Source: Cupriavidus necator (GTDB taxonomy: Bacteria; Pseudomonadota; Gammaproteobacteria; Burkholderiales; Burkholderiaceae). From it: a stretch of DNA of 64,000 nucleotides. Both the position numbers and the translations under genes were made by a program. Under the pieces are notes generated by a model, which was not told the DNA's origin, made no database searches, and saw only the letters and a program-made list of their open reading frames with translations. The stretch is taken from NCBI GenBank assembly GCA_022041995.1, contig CP074390.1, positions 2,046,001 through 2,110,000 of the forward strand. The letters run 5' to 3'. Below, one piece after another: positions 53,991 through 62,150 of the stretch; the first letter of the stretch is position 1; every line of letters starts with the position of its first letter.

Positions 53991-54461
53991 TCAGCGCTGG
54001 CAATGTTCGCGAAACCAGCCGTCCAGCCGCTGCTGCGCGGCTGTCCAGGTCGGCAGCTCACCGGCTTTGCCGGGTGCCAGACCGAGGCTTTGCCACGCCG
54101 AGTGCAACAGTCGCTCGACCGGGTCCCGGAACGGACTCGCGGCGTAGGTCTGCCGTTCGATTACAACGCCGTGCGCCACGCACCAGGCGTGCAGCGCCAG
54201 CCGGTCTTCCGGGAGCAGGTCGGTCAGGCGCAGCGCCTGTGGCGGGGGCCGGCCGATCGTGGCCGACTCCAGCCACGCGGCCAAGCCCGGCCCAAGCGGC
54301 TGCTCGGCGAGCATGGCCGACAGCGCGACGCCTCGGCGCACGTCGGCGAGCAGGTACAGGCAGGCACGCGGGGGCGTCTGCCCGCGAAAGCGCGTGTAGT
54401 CCAGGGCCCACGTGCGGCGAGAGTTTGAAGGGGAAGTCAGCAGTGACATGGGCGATGACAA
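53991..54461 (-). pseudogene. Possible DDE integrase/transposase fragment
   Basis: 156 codons with RRTWALDYTRFRGQTPPRACLYLLADVRRGVALSAML, where the first Asp and the beta-strand pattern resemble the rve/DDE fold. A region AWCVAHGVVIERQTYAASPFRDPVERLLHSAW follows. I do not recognise a precise family and no terminal repeats were found. It lies in the low-gene stretch 53755-54866 between LysR and the IS1182 transposase, where I see no other gene. It could also be an unrelated hypothetical gene. Confidence 0.35.
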
Positions 54462-54866
54462 GGGATTCGCTTCATACCTTCCGCAAGGAAAGGCCGCGCT
54501 GGCCGCGATGTCAAGCCCAGTCCCCCAAGTTGGGCAAGCGACCGCCTCGGACGGGGAAGGCGCCGCCGCGCCCGATCTGTTGGCGGCGGCGTGGTTGGTT
54601 TGGCGTCAGGGCTCGCATGTCCCACTGACTGGAGTGCATCGCGCTGCCGACTCGTGAGCGCGGTCGGTAGCTAATTGAACTCACGGGAACGCCCTAGGAG
54701 CTCGTCGGAGTTGAGGTGAAGCGCGATTCAAAACATCAGGTTCATGACTGGGTTCGCGGCCGGATTGCGGGCTCATCTCAGTCGTCAAAACGCGATGAAG
54801 GTATTTGAAAGTGGATGAGGAAGGCAATCGGGCGATTAGGCGGCACAAAGAGCCCGCTGATCGGCC

Positions 54867-56222
54867 CTACACACCCCGTAATACGTTCATCCGCTTGATG
54901 TTCCACGCGAGCGCGACCAGCGACCATTCCGCCGCGACGTTGGACAGCCCGCGCAGCGAGAACTGCCGGAATCCCATCACATGCTTGATGATGCCGAACA
55001 CCGGTTCGACGGTGCTCTTGCGGAGCCCGTACAGTGCTCGCCCCGCCTTCGTCTTATGTCGGTGTGTCATCCTGACGACCGGATCGGTGCTCTCGGGCGG
55101 CGCCGGATCGTCGGCAAAGCGTTCCATCAGCGGCAGATGATGGGCGTCGCGCTGGATCGCGATCAGAGGGGTGATGTCCGCTGCCTCGCAGGTGACGACG
55201 TTGGCCGCACTGAAGTAGCCCGCATCCGCCAGCAACACCTCAGGCTGGCCCAATGGCTCGGGCAGCGCCCCCAGCACGTTGATCATCGGTGCGACCTGGC
55301 GCTTGTCGTTGCTTTGCTGGGTCACTGTCGTGCCCACGATCAACATCGTCTCGACATTCACCGCCGCCTGCGCGTTGTAGCCTTGCTCGAAGCCGCCGCT
55401 GGACACCGGCATGATGCGCGACTCTTCGTCCGTCAGGTTGATCTGGTCGCGTTCCTTGGCACCGCCTTGCGGCGGCTTCGGGTCCTTGCCCCGCGGCTTC
55501 TTGCCGTCTTTGCGCTGCGCCTCGCGACGCGCCACCTTGGCTTCATACTCCTGCTGCTCTTGCTCGAACCGTTCCTGCGCCCGCGCCTCGATCTTCGCCT
55601 TCGCTTCGGCCAACGCCTTCAGTCGCGCTTCGCGCCGTGCGATCTCCGCCGGTACATCCATCCCATCTGGCAGACTCTCTCGATCGGCGTTCTCGGCCAT
55701 CGCTATCAACCGCTGCACTTCTTCATGCAACTGCGCTTCGATCCGGCCGATGTGCCCGTGCGACAGCGCGCGGTGCTTGCTCGCATTCGCCTTCACCTTG
55801 GTGCCATCCAGCGCAATCCGGCCCAGCTTGACCAGCTTCATCTCCTTCGCGATCAGCAGCACCTGCACGAACAGCTTCTCTAACTGGCTCGCAAACCGCT
55901 TGCGAAAGGTGGCCAGCGTGTCATGGTCCGGATGCGTGTTCGCCGCAACGTAGCGGAACGCCACCGAGTCATAGGTCGCTCTCTCAATCTTGCGGCTCGA
56001 AGACACTCCGGTCGCATACCCGTACACCAGCAAGCCCAGTAGCACCTCAGGGTGATGCGCCGCCATGCCGCGACCCGCGTACGCCCCGCTCAGCTCCGAC
56101 AGGTCCATCTGCTCGATGACTTCCACCACGAACCGCGCCAGATGACCTTCGGGCAACCAGTCCTCCACTGACGGCGGCAACAGATAGTCGGTCTGACGAT
56201 CAACGGGCACGAAGCGACTCAC
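54867..56222 (-). CDS. IS1182-family transposase
   Basis: 451 residues, intact, the usual length. N-terminal DUF772-type domain (LLPPSVEDWLPEGHLARFVVEVIEQMDLSEL; HPEVLLGLLVYGYATGVSSSRKIERATYDSVAFRYVAANTHPDHDTLATFRKRF), a central charged coiled-coil (EAKAKIEARAQERFEQEQQEYEAKVARREAQRK), and a C-terminal DDE_Tnp_1-like domain. The DDE residues lie in GRIALDGTKVKANAS, EVLLADAGYFSAANVV and KSTVEPVFGIIKHVMGFRQFSLRG. I could not define both terminal inverted repeats, so the element borders are unknown. It marks the left side of the mobile region. Confidence 0.9.
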   Translation of the reverse strand: MSRFVPVDRQTDYLLPPSVEDWLPEGHLARFVVEVIEQMDLSELSGAYAGRGMAAHHPEVLLGLLVYGYATGVSSSRKIERATYDSVAFRYVAANTHPDHDTLATFRKRFASQLEKLFVQVLLIAKEMKLVKLGRIALDGTKVKANASKHRALSHGHIGRIEAQLHEEVQRLIAMAENADRESLPDGMDVPAEIARREARLKALAEAKAKIEARAQERFEQEQQEYEAKVARREAQRKDGKKPRGKDPKPPQGGAKERDQINLTDEESRIMPVSSGGFEQGYNAQAAVNVETMLIVGTTVTQQSNDKRQVAPMINVLGALPEPLGQPEVLLADAGYFSAANVVTCEAADITPLIAIQRDAHHLPLMERFADDPAPPESTDPVVRMTHRHKTKAGRALYGLRKSTVEPVFGIIKHVMGFRQFSLRGLSNVAAEWSLVALAWNIKRMNVLRGV

Positions 56223-56813
56223 CTATGGACTCTCTCAGAAACTTGTTAATTTATTAACGCCCAACCCGTCCCGCCGGACGACCGGGGATCCCGAAAATCC
56301 GACAGTCTCCTAGCGAAGGCAATCGCGATGCCTCGGGCGGCCCGCGCCGAGCCGCTCTGCCAGGGTCGCAGCCCAGATCTGCACCGTCGTCCCTATCGAT
56401 CGGCACCGATCCTGAACGGTTCGGTGTCGCCTGAGCCGGAACGGCGGTCGTCGCCGAGCGGGGCCGGCCCATCACGGAGCCCGTCGACGCGACTTCACGG
56501 GCAGGGGTGGCCGCGGCGCGACTTGGTGTCGCCATTTTTGCGGGGCGCGACCCCAAGATAACGGGTCTTTTTGGGGCCGGAAAAATCCCGGCAGCGGCGG
56601 GCCTCCGCCGGGTGCGCGACGCCCTGGGGTGCCGGATCGCGCCCCCAAGGCGCGCGCCGTTATGCTTCCCATAACAGGCGCGATCAACCGACATTAGCTA
56701 CCGGGGGCCTGCCGACTTGCCAAGCGCATGGCGCAGTTCGACGGCATGCCGCGTTGGCCGATCCGGGTGTTCAAGCAATCGCCACAATACGGTGGGCGAT
56801 TGCCGGCCACCAT
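56223..56813. other. GC-rich region without a recognisable gene
   Basis: 591 bp between the IS1182 transposase and the first TcmP gene. Low-complexity GC-rich frames occur on both strands but carry no family motif. The right end of the IS1182 element is expected near 56230-56260 but was not confirmed. Confidence 0.4.
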
Positions 56814-58076
56814 TCACGACATCGGAAGGCGAAGCTGTTTTGGCATGTCCACCAGGTCGGCATCCGATATATAGCGTGATCGGTAGCGTGTTTTTCCGTC
56901 AATGGAGCGGACGGCGATGCCGCCTTCGGCGATTAGCGTCGCAAGGGCGTCCTTGTACATCGATGCTGTGGCCGGTGTGCCGTTGCAAGTTTCCGCGAAA
57001 AGTTGGGAGAATGATTTCGGGGCCGTCTGATCCGCGATGCGGCGCGCGAGCTGAATGACCAGTTCCTTGTCAGACCTGGTGCGGGCGACGTCATCAAACC
57101 GGAATCCGCCGTCGAACTCCTGCAAAAATCCCATGGTCTGGGGTGCCAGCATGTTCAACCCGGCTCCACCATAGTGCATGAAGTGATTGCTGTGCCGCCA
57201 GTGGACCTGTTTCATCACGTCCTGCGCGCGAGGATGCTGCGATAGATGTACGAGCCAGTATTCACCGTGGCCGGCGCCCGTCCCCCGGATGAAGAACGGT
57301 GTGAAAAACTGCGCGCCGCAGCCGTCCACGAGCGCCTCGTAGAGTGCGGCCTGAATGAACCGGCGCCAATCCGCCTCGTCGCGCTTGATGTTCTCAATGG
57401 TGCGCCCGCCCAGATGCTTGAAGATGTCGACCCGAAGGGTGGATGAGATTTTCCGGGCCAGTTCGTCGTTGGTGTAGGTCGCAAAAGACGAGACATGGAA
57501 GGTGAGGACGATCTCGGCATCCCGGGCCCGCGCAAAGATACGCCGGATCAGCGACAGAGGGACTTCGGTGTAGCCGTACTGATCGAGGAAGAACAGCGCG
57601 GTGCCCGAGCGAGGCGTATGGGAGGCGATCCGGTCCAGCACGGCTTCGACCGCAGCACCGAATTCCGCATGCAAGATGTGGATGGTCGTGCCGATCGCAT
57701 GTGCATAGCCGCGTTGTGTCAACACTTCGCGAAGGTGGTTGAGGGCTTTCTTGTCTTTGTCGATGAAGACAAACTGTACATCGAACAAGACGTGCTTCAG
57801 ACGATCCTGATTGACCTGCAGCGATGCTTCCTCGACGGCCTGGAGGATGCGGATCGGCGACCCGTCGACGAGCGAACCGGAGTCCTCCAATTGATAGAGG
57901 CCGCCACCACAAAAGCCGTCAACGAGGGTGATCCGGATCCGATCACGACCGCGGGCATTGAGCAGGCGTTGCTGGAAGTAGCGGATCAGATAGTCGACCA
58001 GTACCTGATGCTTCGTGAGGCTGTGCGGCGCGATTTCGGCCGGGCCATTGCTCCAATCGTAGTGACGCTTTGCCAA
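56814..58076 (-). CDS. tcmP: Three-Cys-motif partner protein TcmP, long form
   Basis: 420 residues. The family is known only as the regular neighbour of three-Cys-motif (DUF5131/Gp37-Gp68) proteins; no reaction has been assigned as far as I know. The N-terminal half looks like a Rossmann methyltransferase-type fold. ITLVDGFCGGGLYQ near residue 50 resembles motif I, SPIRILQAVEEA follows, then FVFIDKDKKALNHLREVL near 105 (acidic end of strand 2), and ALFFLDQYGYTEVPLSLIRRIF near 165, where a DPPY-like motif would sit. The C-terminal 120 residues hold a winged-helix-like segment (KSFSQLFAETCNGTPATASMYKDALATLIAEGGIAVRS). The stop-to-start gap to the DUF5131 gene is 30 nt, so they form an operon. 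The methyltransferase reading is my inference. Confidence 0.85.
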   Translation of the reverse strand: MAKRHYDWSNGPAEIAPHSLTKHQVLVDYLIRYFQQRLLNARGRDRIRITLVDGFCGGGLYQLEDSGSLVDGSPIRILQAVEEASLQVNQDRLKHVLFDVQFVFIDKDKKALNHLREVLTQRGYAHAIGTTIHILHAEFGAAVEAVLDRIASHTPRSGTALFFLDQYGYTEVPLSLIRRIFARARDAEIVLTFHVSSFATYTNDELARKISSTLRVDIFKHLGGRTIENIKRDEADWRRFIQAALYEALVDGCGAQFFTPFFIRGTGAGHGEYWLVHLSQHPRAQDVMKQVHWRHSNHFMHYGGAGLNMLAPQTMGFLQEFDGGFRFDDVARTRSDKELVIQLARRIADQTAPKSFSQLFAETCNGTPATASMYKDALATLIAEGGIAVRSIDGKTRYRSRYISDADLVDMPKQLRLPMS

Positions 58077-58106
58077 GGGAAGACCCCGAGAAGGTTTGAA
58101 CGACGA

Positions 58107-58973
58107 CTACACGGCGGTGCGCGGAAACTGATCCCAATGCTTGCCGGCTAAGACTCTGCCCGCTTTTCCCTTTCCGATGGCCGCGACCGAAACCTCCGAC
58201 CCATCCTTGCGTATGACGTGAATTGGCGTGGATTTCTTCAGCAGGCTCGCTACGTGCTCGACGGGCGCCCAGTGTCCCCATTGCTTGAAGTGGAAGGGCA
58301 CCTTGGCCTTCGCGCACTGCCGCTGCAACGCAGCAGGCCAGGCCGGATCCATGGGTCGAGAATGGGGGCCGGACTCGCCGCCGGAGATCACCCAGTCGAC
58401 GCGATTGCCTTTGTCGTTGCGCTTCAGGTAGTCCGTCAGATCGAGGGCTCCGAGCAACGGCTCACACGACAGAAATCGGACCGAAGGGGAGGAGAACTCG
58501 AGCAGGTGCTTGATTCGCTTGCCTGCCGTCGCCTGATCTTCCACGGTCGTGCCAAGCCAGACGTTCTTTGGGAATTCATACCCTTTTGGCAATTGCTTGC
58601 GCACGAGATGAATCCGCTTCGTCAGGAGCAACCAGTCCAGATGCGGAGTCTGGGCAATGAGTTCAAGTAGGCGCAGGCGTTCCGAAACCAGATCCCGCCG
58701 ATTCTCAAATACGTCCGCCATCGAGGCGCAGAAGACGCGTCGGCGAACGTTTTCGCGGGCGGCGTCTTTGTTCCACTTCAGGGGCTCCTTCCAGTGGGCA
58801 TCGCTAAAGAACCGGCGAGGAGTGTGAGGACCCCACAGCCCTTCGCCGAGGCGCTTTGCCCAGGTCTCGGCATAACAGTGGTCGCACGCGTCCGATACCT
58901 TCACGCAACCCCACCAAGGATTGAAGGTATGGTGCGTCCATTCGATGCGAGAGTCTTTTCCCATTGCAGCCAA
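58107..58973 (-). CDS. Three-Cys-motif protein, DUF5131 (phage Gp37/Gp68 family)
   Basis: 288 residues. The N-terminal signature is intact: SRIEWTHHTFNPWWGCVKVSDACDHCYAETWAKR, with cysteines spaced C-x6-C-x2-C (residues about 22-33). This is a radical-SAM-like or metal-binding triplet. Downstream are VFCASMADVFENRRD, WLLLTKRIHLVRKQLP, NVWLGTTVEDQ, RFLSCEPLLGAL and DWVISGGESGPHSRPMDPAW, all family landmarks, ending KQWGHWAP. The core is complete. The start is ATG 58973 or 58964. It is first in the minus-strand pair with TcmP and divergent from a second TcmP gene. Its substrate is unknown; the family occurs in phages, plasmids and islands. Confidence 0.88.
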   Translation of the reverse strand: MAAMGKDSRIEWTHHTFNPWWGCVKVSDACDHCYAETWAKRLGEGLWGPHTPRRFFSDAHWKEPLKWNKDAARENVRRRVFCASMADVFENRRDLVSERLRLLELIAQTPHLDWLLLTKRIHLVRKQLPKGYEFPKNVWLGTTVEDQATAGKRIKHLLEFSSPSVRFLSCEPLLGALDLTDYLKRNDKGNRVDWVISGGESGPHSRPMDPAWPAALQRQCAKAKVPFHFKQWGHWAPVEHVASLLKKSTPIHVIRKDGSEVSVAAIGKGKAGRVLAGKHWDQFPRTAV

Positions 58974-59180
58974 CCTGGTCCCGATTGGCCGTCATTGTAC
59001 CGTGCCAAAATCCGGGGAAGCGTTTTGCCCTGACCCATGGTGTAAGCCGATTGATCTGATCTCGGCTAAGGTAGAGGGCGTTGAATTCGGGGATCCCATG
59101 TCTCGGATTTCCGTCAATTGCGATGGACACCATACTGGCGTATTGTTTCCGCATAAAAACAGATTGGTCGAGACTACTGC
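58974..59180. promoter_or_regulatory. Divergent intergenic region of the TcmP cluster
   Basis: 207 bp from which DUF5131-TcmP and the second TcmP gene are transcribed outward. A TACAAT hexamer on the minus strand near 58997 could be a -10 box for DUF5131. No clear -35 or operator palindrome was seen. Confidence 0.4.
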
Positions 59181-60004
59181 GTGAAAGCCAAGGATAAAAT
59201 CGTGCCGGACCCCATCGATGGATTGCCGGCCATGGTGGTAGGGCGTTGGGTCACCGAGGAGAAGCATCAAATTATCAAGCGTTACATTGATGCATCCTGG
59301 GCTGCCCGTCAGAAATTCAACAGCCAGCGCACCTATATCGATCTGTTTGCCGGAACCGGCAGGGTCAAAATCAAGCATACCCAGACATTTCTGGATGGTG
59401 GCCCCTTGCCGCGTGGCGGATTGCGCAGCAAAAGCGCGGAGCCTTCTCGGATTTCTTTGTCGCGGACGCCCATCCCGGCTACCTTGCCGCCTGCGACGCG
59501 CGCTTGCGAAAGTGTGGGGCGCCTGTCAGATCCTGCGTTGGGCGGGCCGATCTCACAGCCGACTGGGTTGTGCCGCAGCTCTCGAAGAGTGGGCTTCATC
59601 TGGCGCTGCTTGATCCCTTCAATGCCGGCCACCTGCATTTCTCCATCATCAGAAAGCTGGCGAAGCTGCCATCCATCGACATCGTGGTTCACCTCAGCAC
59701 CGGGGATATTCAGCGCAACATCGCGTCGGGTCTCCAGGTTCAGCAATCGCCACTGGATAACTTTGCGCCGGGGTGGCGCGATGTCGTCAGGGCCCAAAGC
59801 TCCAAACAGGCCATGCGCAGCGCGTTCGTGCAGCATTGGATCCATCTGGTCGAGCAGACGGGGCTGCAGGTTTGCGACATGATGTACCCGGTCCGGAACA
59901 GCAAGGAGTCGACGATGTATTGGCTGTGCCTGCTGTCACGACATCCGCTGGCCGAAAAGCTGTGGAGAATCGCGTGCCAGTTCGAAACGCGCCGTCTGTT
60001 TTAG
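59181..60004 (+). CDS. tcmP: Second three-Cys-motif partner protein TcmP, short form, frameshifted
   Basis: From GTG 59181. GRWVTEEKHQIIKRYIDASWAARQKF precedes the motif-I-like YIDLFAGTGRVKI near residue 55, then TFLDGGP. The frame is lost at the C4 run 59402-59405. One extra base restores LAAWRIAQQKRGAFSDFFVADAHPGYLAACDARLRKCGAPV and about 274 residues, a normal TcmP length. The second half has LHLALLDPFNAGHLHFSIIRKLAKLPSIDIVVHLSTGDIQRN, where LLDPF matches FLDQYG in the long form. MYPVRNSKESTMYWLCLLSRHPLAEKLW is the typical family ending. It is clearly different from the long TcmP, so this is not a recent duplication. A cyclodeaminase-like gene follows 85 nt downstream. Confidence 0.83.
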
Positions 60005-60089
60005 TGCATGCCACGCGCGGTTCGTCTCGTCCCGGCGAACCCGATACGCCGGTGTAGAATCGTCGTTTGTAAGTCGTTCATCTTGCGAA

Positions 60090-60856
60090 ATGAGCCTGCT
60101 CGACATGGCCCCGATCGTGGAAAACGCCTATCTGACTCGCCCGGCAAACCGCCTGCTCGACGACTTCGGGGCCGGAAAGGCCTCGCCTGGATGGGTAGCG
60201 CCGCGGCGCTGATGGGTTGCTGGCGGTCAAGCTGATCCGGACCGTCTGCAAAAAGAGCCTCGAGAAGACGCAATGTAAAGACGGCCACGCTCGAATATGT
60301 GCTCGATCAGATGACGCGCATTGAGCCAAAGCTGGTTGAGTTGTTCGAAAAGGATGCCCGTGAATTCGATGAGGTGTTACGGCTGAGGATCGAAAGGGAC
60401 GAGGCTGCGAACGCCGACGAGAAGACGCGTTTCACCCGACGCGCCAATGACTTGCTGGAAACCGCCGCGGACAACGCTTTTGCCGTGATCGACGCCTGCA
60501 TGCCGTTAATCCATCACGGGGTCACGGTCTTCCAAGTCGGCTGGGGCTCGGTGCGCGGCGACTCCGGTGCGGCAATCAGCTCAGCAATTGCAGCAGTGAA
60601 GTCCGCCATCTTTATCACCAAGCTGAATCTCAAGTCCCTTGGCAATCGGCGCTACGCACGAGAGAACATCAGCCGGTGCGCGGAATTGTACGCCTCGCTC
60701 CAACAGCGGCAAGCGTCGGCGTTCGAATGCGTGACGTCACTGAACGCCGAAGCACTCCACGTGGTGCAACTCGAACTGTTTCACCAGGGCGGCGAGCGGG
60801 CAGGCGGTGTAACCGAGCCAGGAACGCCGGCTGGCGATGACGCAGTACGTCTCTAG
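60090..60856 (+). pseudogene. Cyclodeaminase/cyclohydrolase-like protein (FTCD C-terminal family), with three indels
   Basis: Three frames join into one protein of about 255 residues. ATG 60090 starts SLLDMAPIVENAYLTRPANRLLDDFGAGKASPG. After a lost base near 60192 comes GSAAALMG, after another near 60217 LLAVKLIRTVCKKSLEKTQ, and after a gained base near 60275 VKTATLEYVLDQMTRIEPKLVELFEKDAREFDEVLRLR. PGSGSAAALMG matches the PGGGSAAA signature of formimino-cyclodeaminases. The tail SAAISSAIAAVKSAIFITKLNLKSLGN matches their later helices. Such enzymes act on one-carbon folates, but stand-alone homologues in islands may do something else. The largest intact frame is 60299-60856. It is downstream of the second TcmP on the same strand. 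Confidence 0.72.
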
Positions 60857-61294
60857 CGGCGGCGCTACGGAGGATCGTCGTTCCCCAAGGGTGTGAGCGA
60901 GCGGCGACACGAAAGCCACCACCGAAGTCGCGGGCAACGTTCTCTTTTTCTTCGGGAACCGGACGCGATCCGGCCGCAAACGTTGTCCCTTGTCTGGGGG
61001 AGCCCAGCCGCGAGGCTTGGGTAAGCGGATCCGCCCCTGTGCAATGAAGCCGCCCACCGGCGAATGTTTGACGTAGCCAGGCGGCATCGACGTCGGAAAC
61101 CCCGATATCCCAATCGTCGCTTTCCGTCGCAGTTTGGCCGTGCTGGCGGTGACGCTATCTAGCCGCTGCCTGCCGAGTCTTCATGTGGAAGCCGGAGATT
61201 TCTTTCATACATGGAAACCCCGCTGCCCGAGGCCGGGGAAGTTGACCCAGTTTCACGAGCAGACCTGGATATGGAGCCATGTCACATGTTGCCG
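60857..61294. other. Region without a recognisable gene, left flank of the IS66 element
   Basis: 438 bp. Minus-strand frames here have no family motif I can name. The last 8 bases (61287-61294, TGTTGCCG) are the IS66 target duplication. Confidence 0.4.
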
Positions 61295-61373
61295 GTAAGC
61301 GTCCGGGCAACCCGTCTTGAATTGGGGTGAAGGTCTTGGGAGCATCGTGTCCGCTTAACGAATAGGTGGACAC

Positions 61374-61760
61374 GTGAACACTATCGAACAAGAGGCTCCG
61401 GCCGGACGACGTCGGCGCCGCCGCTACAGCCGCGAATTCAAGGCTCAGGTGGTTGCCGCATGCCAAGGACCAGGTGTTTCGATTGCAGCAATTGCGTTGC
61501 ATCACAAGCTCAACGCTAACCTGCTCAGGCGCTGGGTTGACCAGGCCGAAGGGAATGTGCCGGCCCTGATCGTCGGCGGCGAAGTGGCAGTCCAGCCGGT
61601 TGCGACGCCGGCATTCGTGCCGGTGCCGCTTGAGATGAGGAACGTGCGTCCAACCGAGATCCGCATCGAAGTGCGTCGCGCAGACCAGTCGATCACGGTA
61701 AGCTGGCCGACATCCGAAGCAGCGCAATGCGTTGCCTGGCTGCGCGAGTGGCTGGCGTGA
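61374..61760 (+). CDS. tnpA: IS66-family accessory protein TnpA
   Basis: 128 residues from GTG 61374. N-terminal HTH: RRRRRRYSREFKAQVVAACQGPGVSIAAIALHHKLNANLLRRWVDQAEG (residues 11-60). The second half (VPVPLEMRNVRPTEIRIEVRRADQSITVSWPTSEAAQCVAWLREWLA) is the usual TnpA tail. It is required for IS66 transposition and probably binds DNA. It overlaps tnpB. Confidence 0.92.
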   Translation: MNTIEQEAPAGRRRRRRYSREFKAQVVAACQGPGVSIAAIALHHKLNANLLRRWVDQAEGNVPALIVGGEVAVQPVATPAFVPVPLEMRNVRPTEIRIEVRRADQSITVSWPTSEAAQCVAWLREWLA

Positions 61761-62092
61761 TCCGCATTGACGAGGTTTGGCTGGCGGTCGATCCGCTGGA
61801 CATGCGGGCCGGCTTCGACACGGCGCTGGCCAGGGTGGTCACGGTGTTCGGGGCCGCGCATCCGCACCATGCCTACCTGTTTGCCAATCGCCGGGCCAAC
61901 CGTATGAAGGTTCTGGTTCACGACGGCATCGGCATCTGGTTGGCAGCACGCCGGTTAAATCAAGGGCAGTTCGCGTGGCCGCGTTCCAGCGAACCAAAGC
62001 AATACCCGCTGACGCACGAACAATTGGCCGGCCTGGTGCTTGGATTGCCATGGCAGCGCATCGGTCAGGATGGAGTGATCCGAGTCGTGTAA
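61757..62092 (+). CDS. tnpB: IS66-family accessory protein TnpB
   Basis: About 111 residues from GTG 61757, which overlaps the tnpA stop in GTGA. VIRIDEVWLAVDPLDMRAGFDTALARVVTVFGAAHPHHAYLFANRRANRMKVLVHDGIGIWLAARRLNQGQFAWP is the standard IS66 Orf2 signature. Its exact role is unknown but it is essential in the family. An in-frame ATG at 61727 is less likely because it is deep inside tnpA. Confidence 0.92.
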   Translation: MIRIDEVWLAVDPLDMRAGFDTALARVVTVFGAAHPHHAYLFANRRANRMKVLVHDGIGIWLAARRLNQGQFAWPRSSEPKQYPLTHEQLAGLVLGLPWQRIGQDGVIRVV

Positions 62093-62150
62093 CGTCCGCG
62101 ATTGCAATCGGTGCGCGTGCCGATGTTCGTGGAATGCCGGGCACGGCACA

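Noticed and set aside
54750..56260. Terminal inverted repeats of the IS1182 element
   Set aside because: I compared both flanks and found no convincing matching ends, so I give only the transposase gene.
56254..56694. Minus-strand frame of 146 codons upstream of the IS1182 transposase
   Set aside because: Low-complexity Arg/Pro/Ala composition without domain similarity; typical of GC-rich non-coding DNA.
61155..61727. Minus-strand frame of 190 codons at the IS66 left end
   Set aside because: It crosses the IS66 left border and is antisense to tnpA, so it cannot be an old gene.
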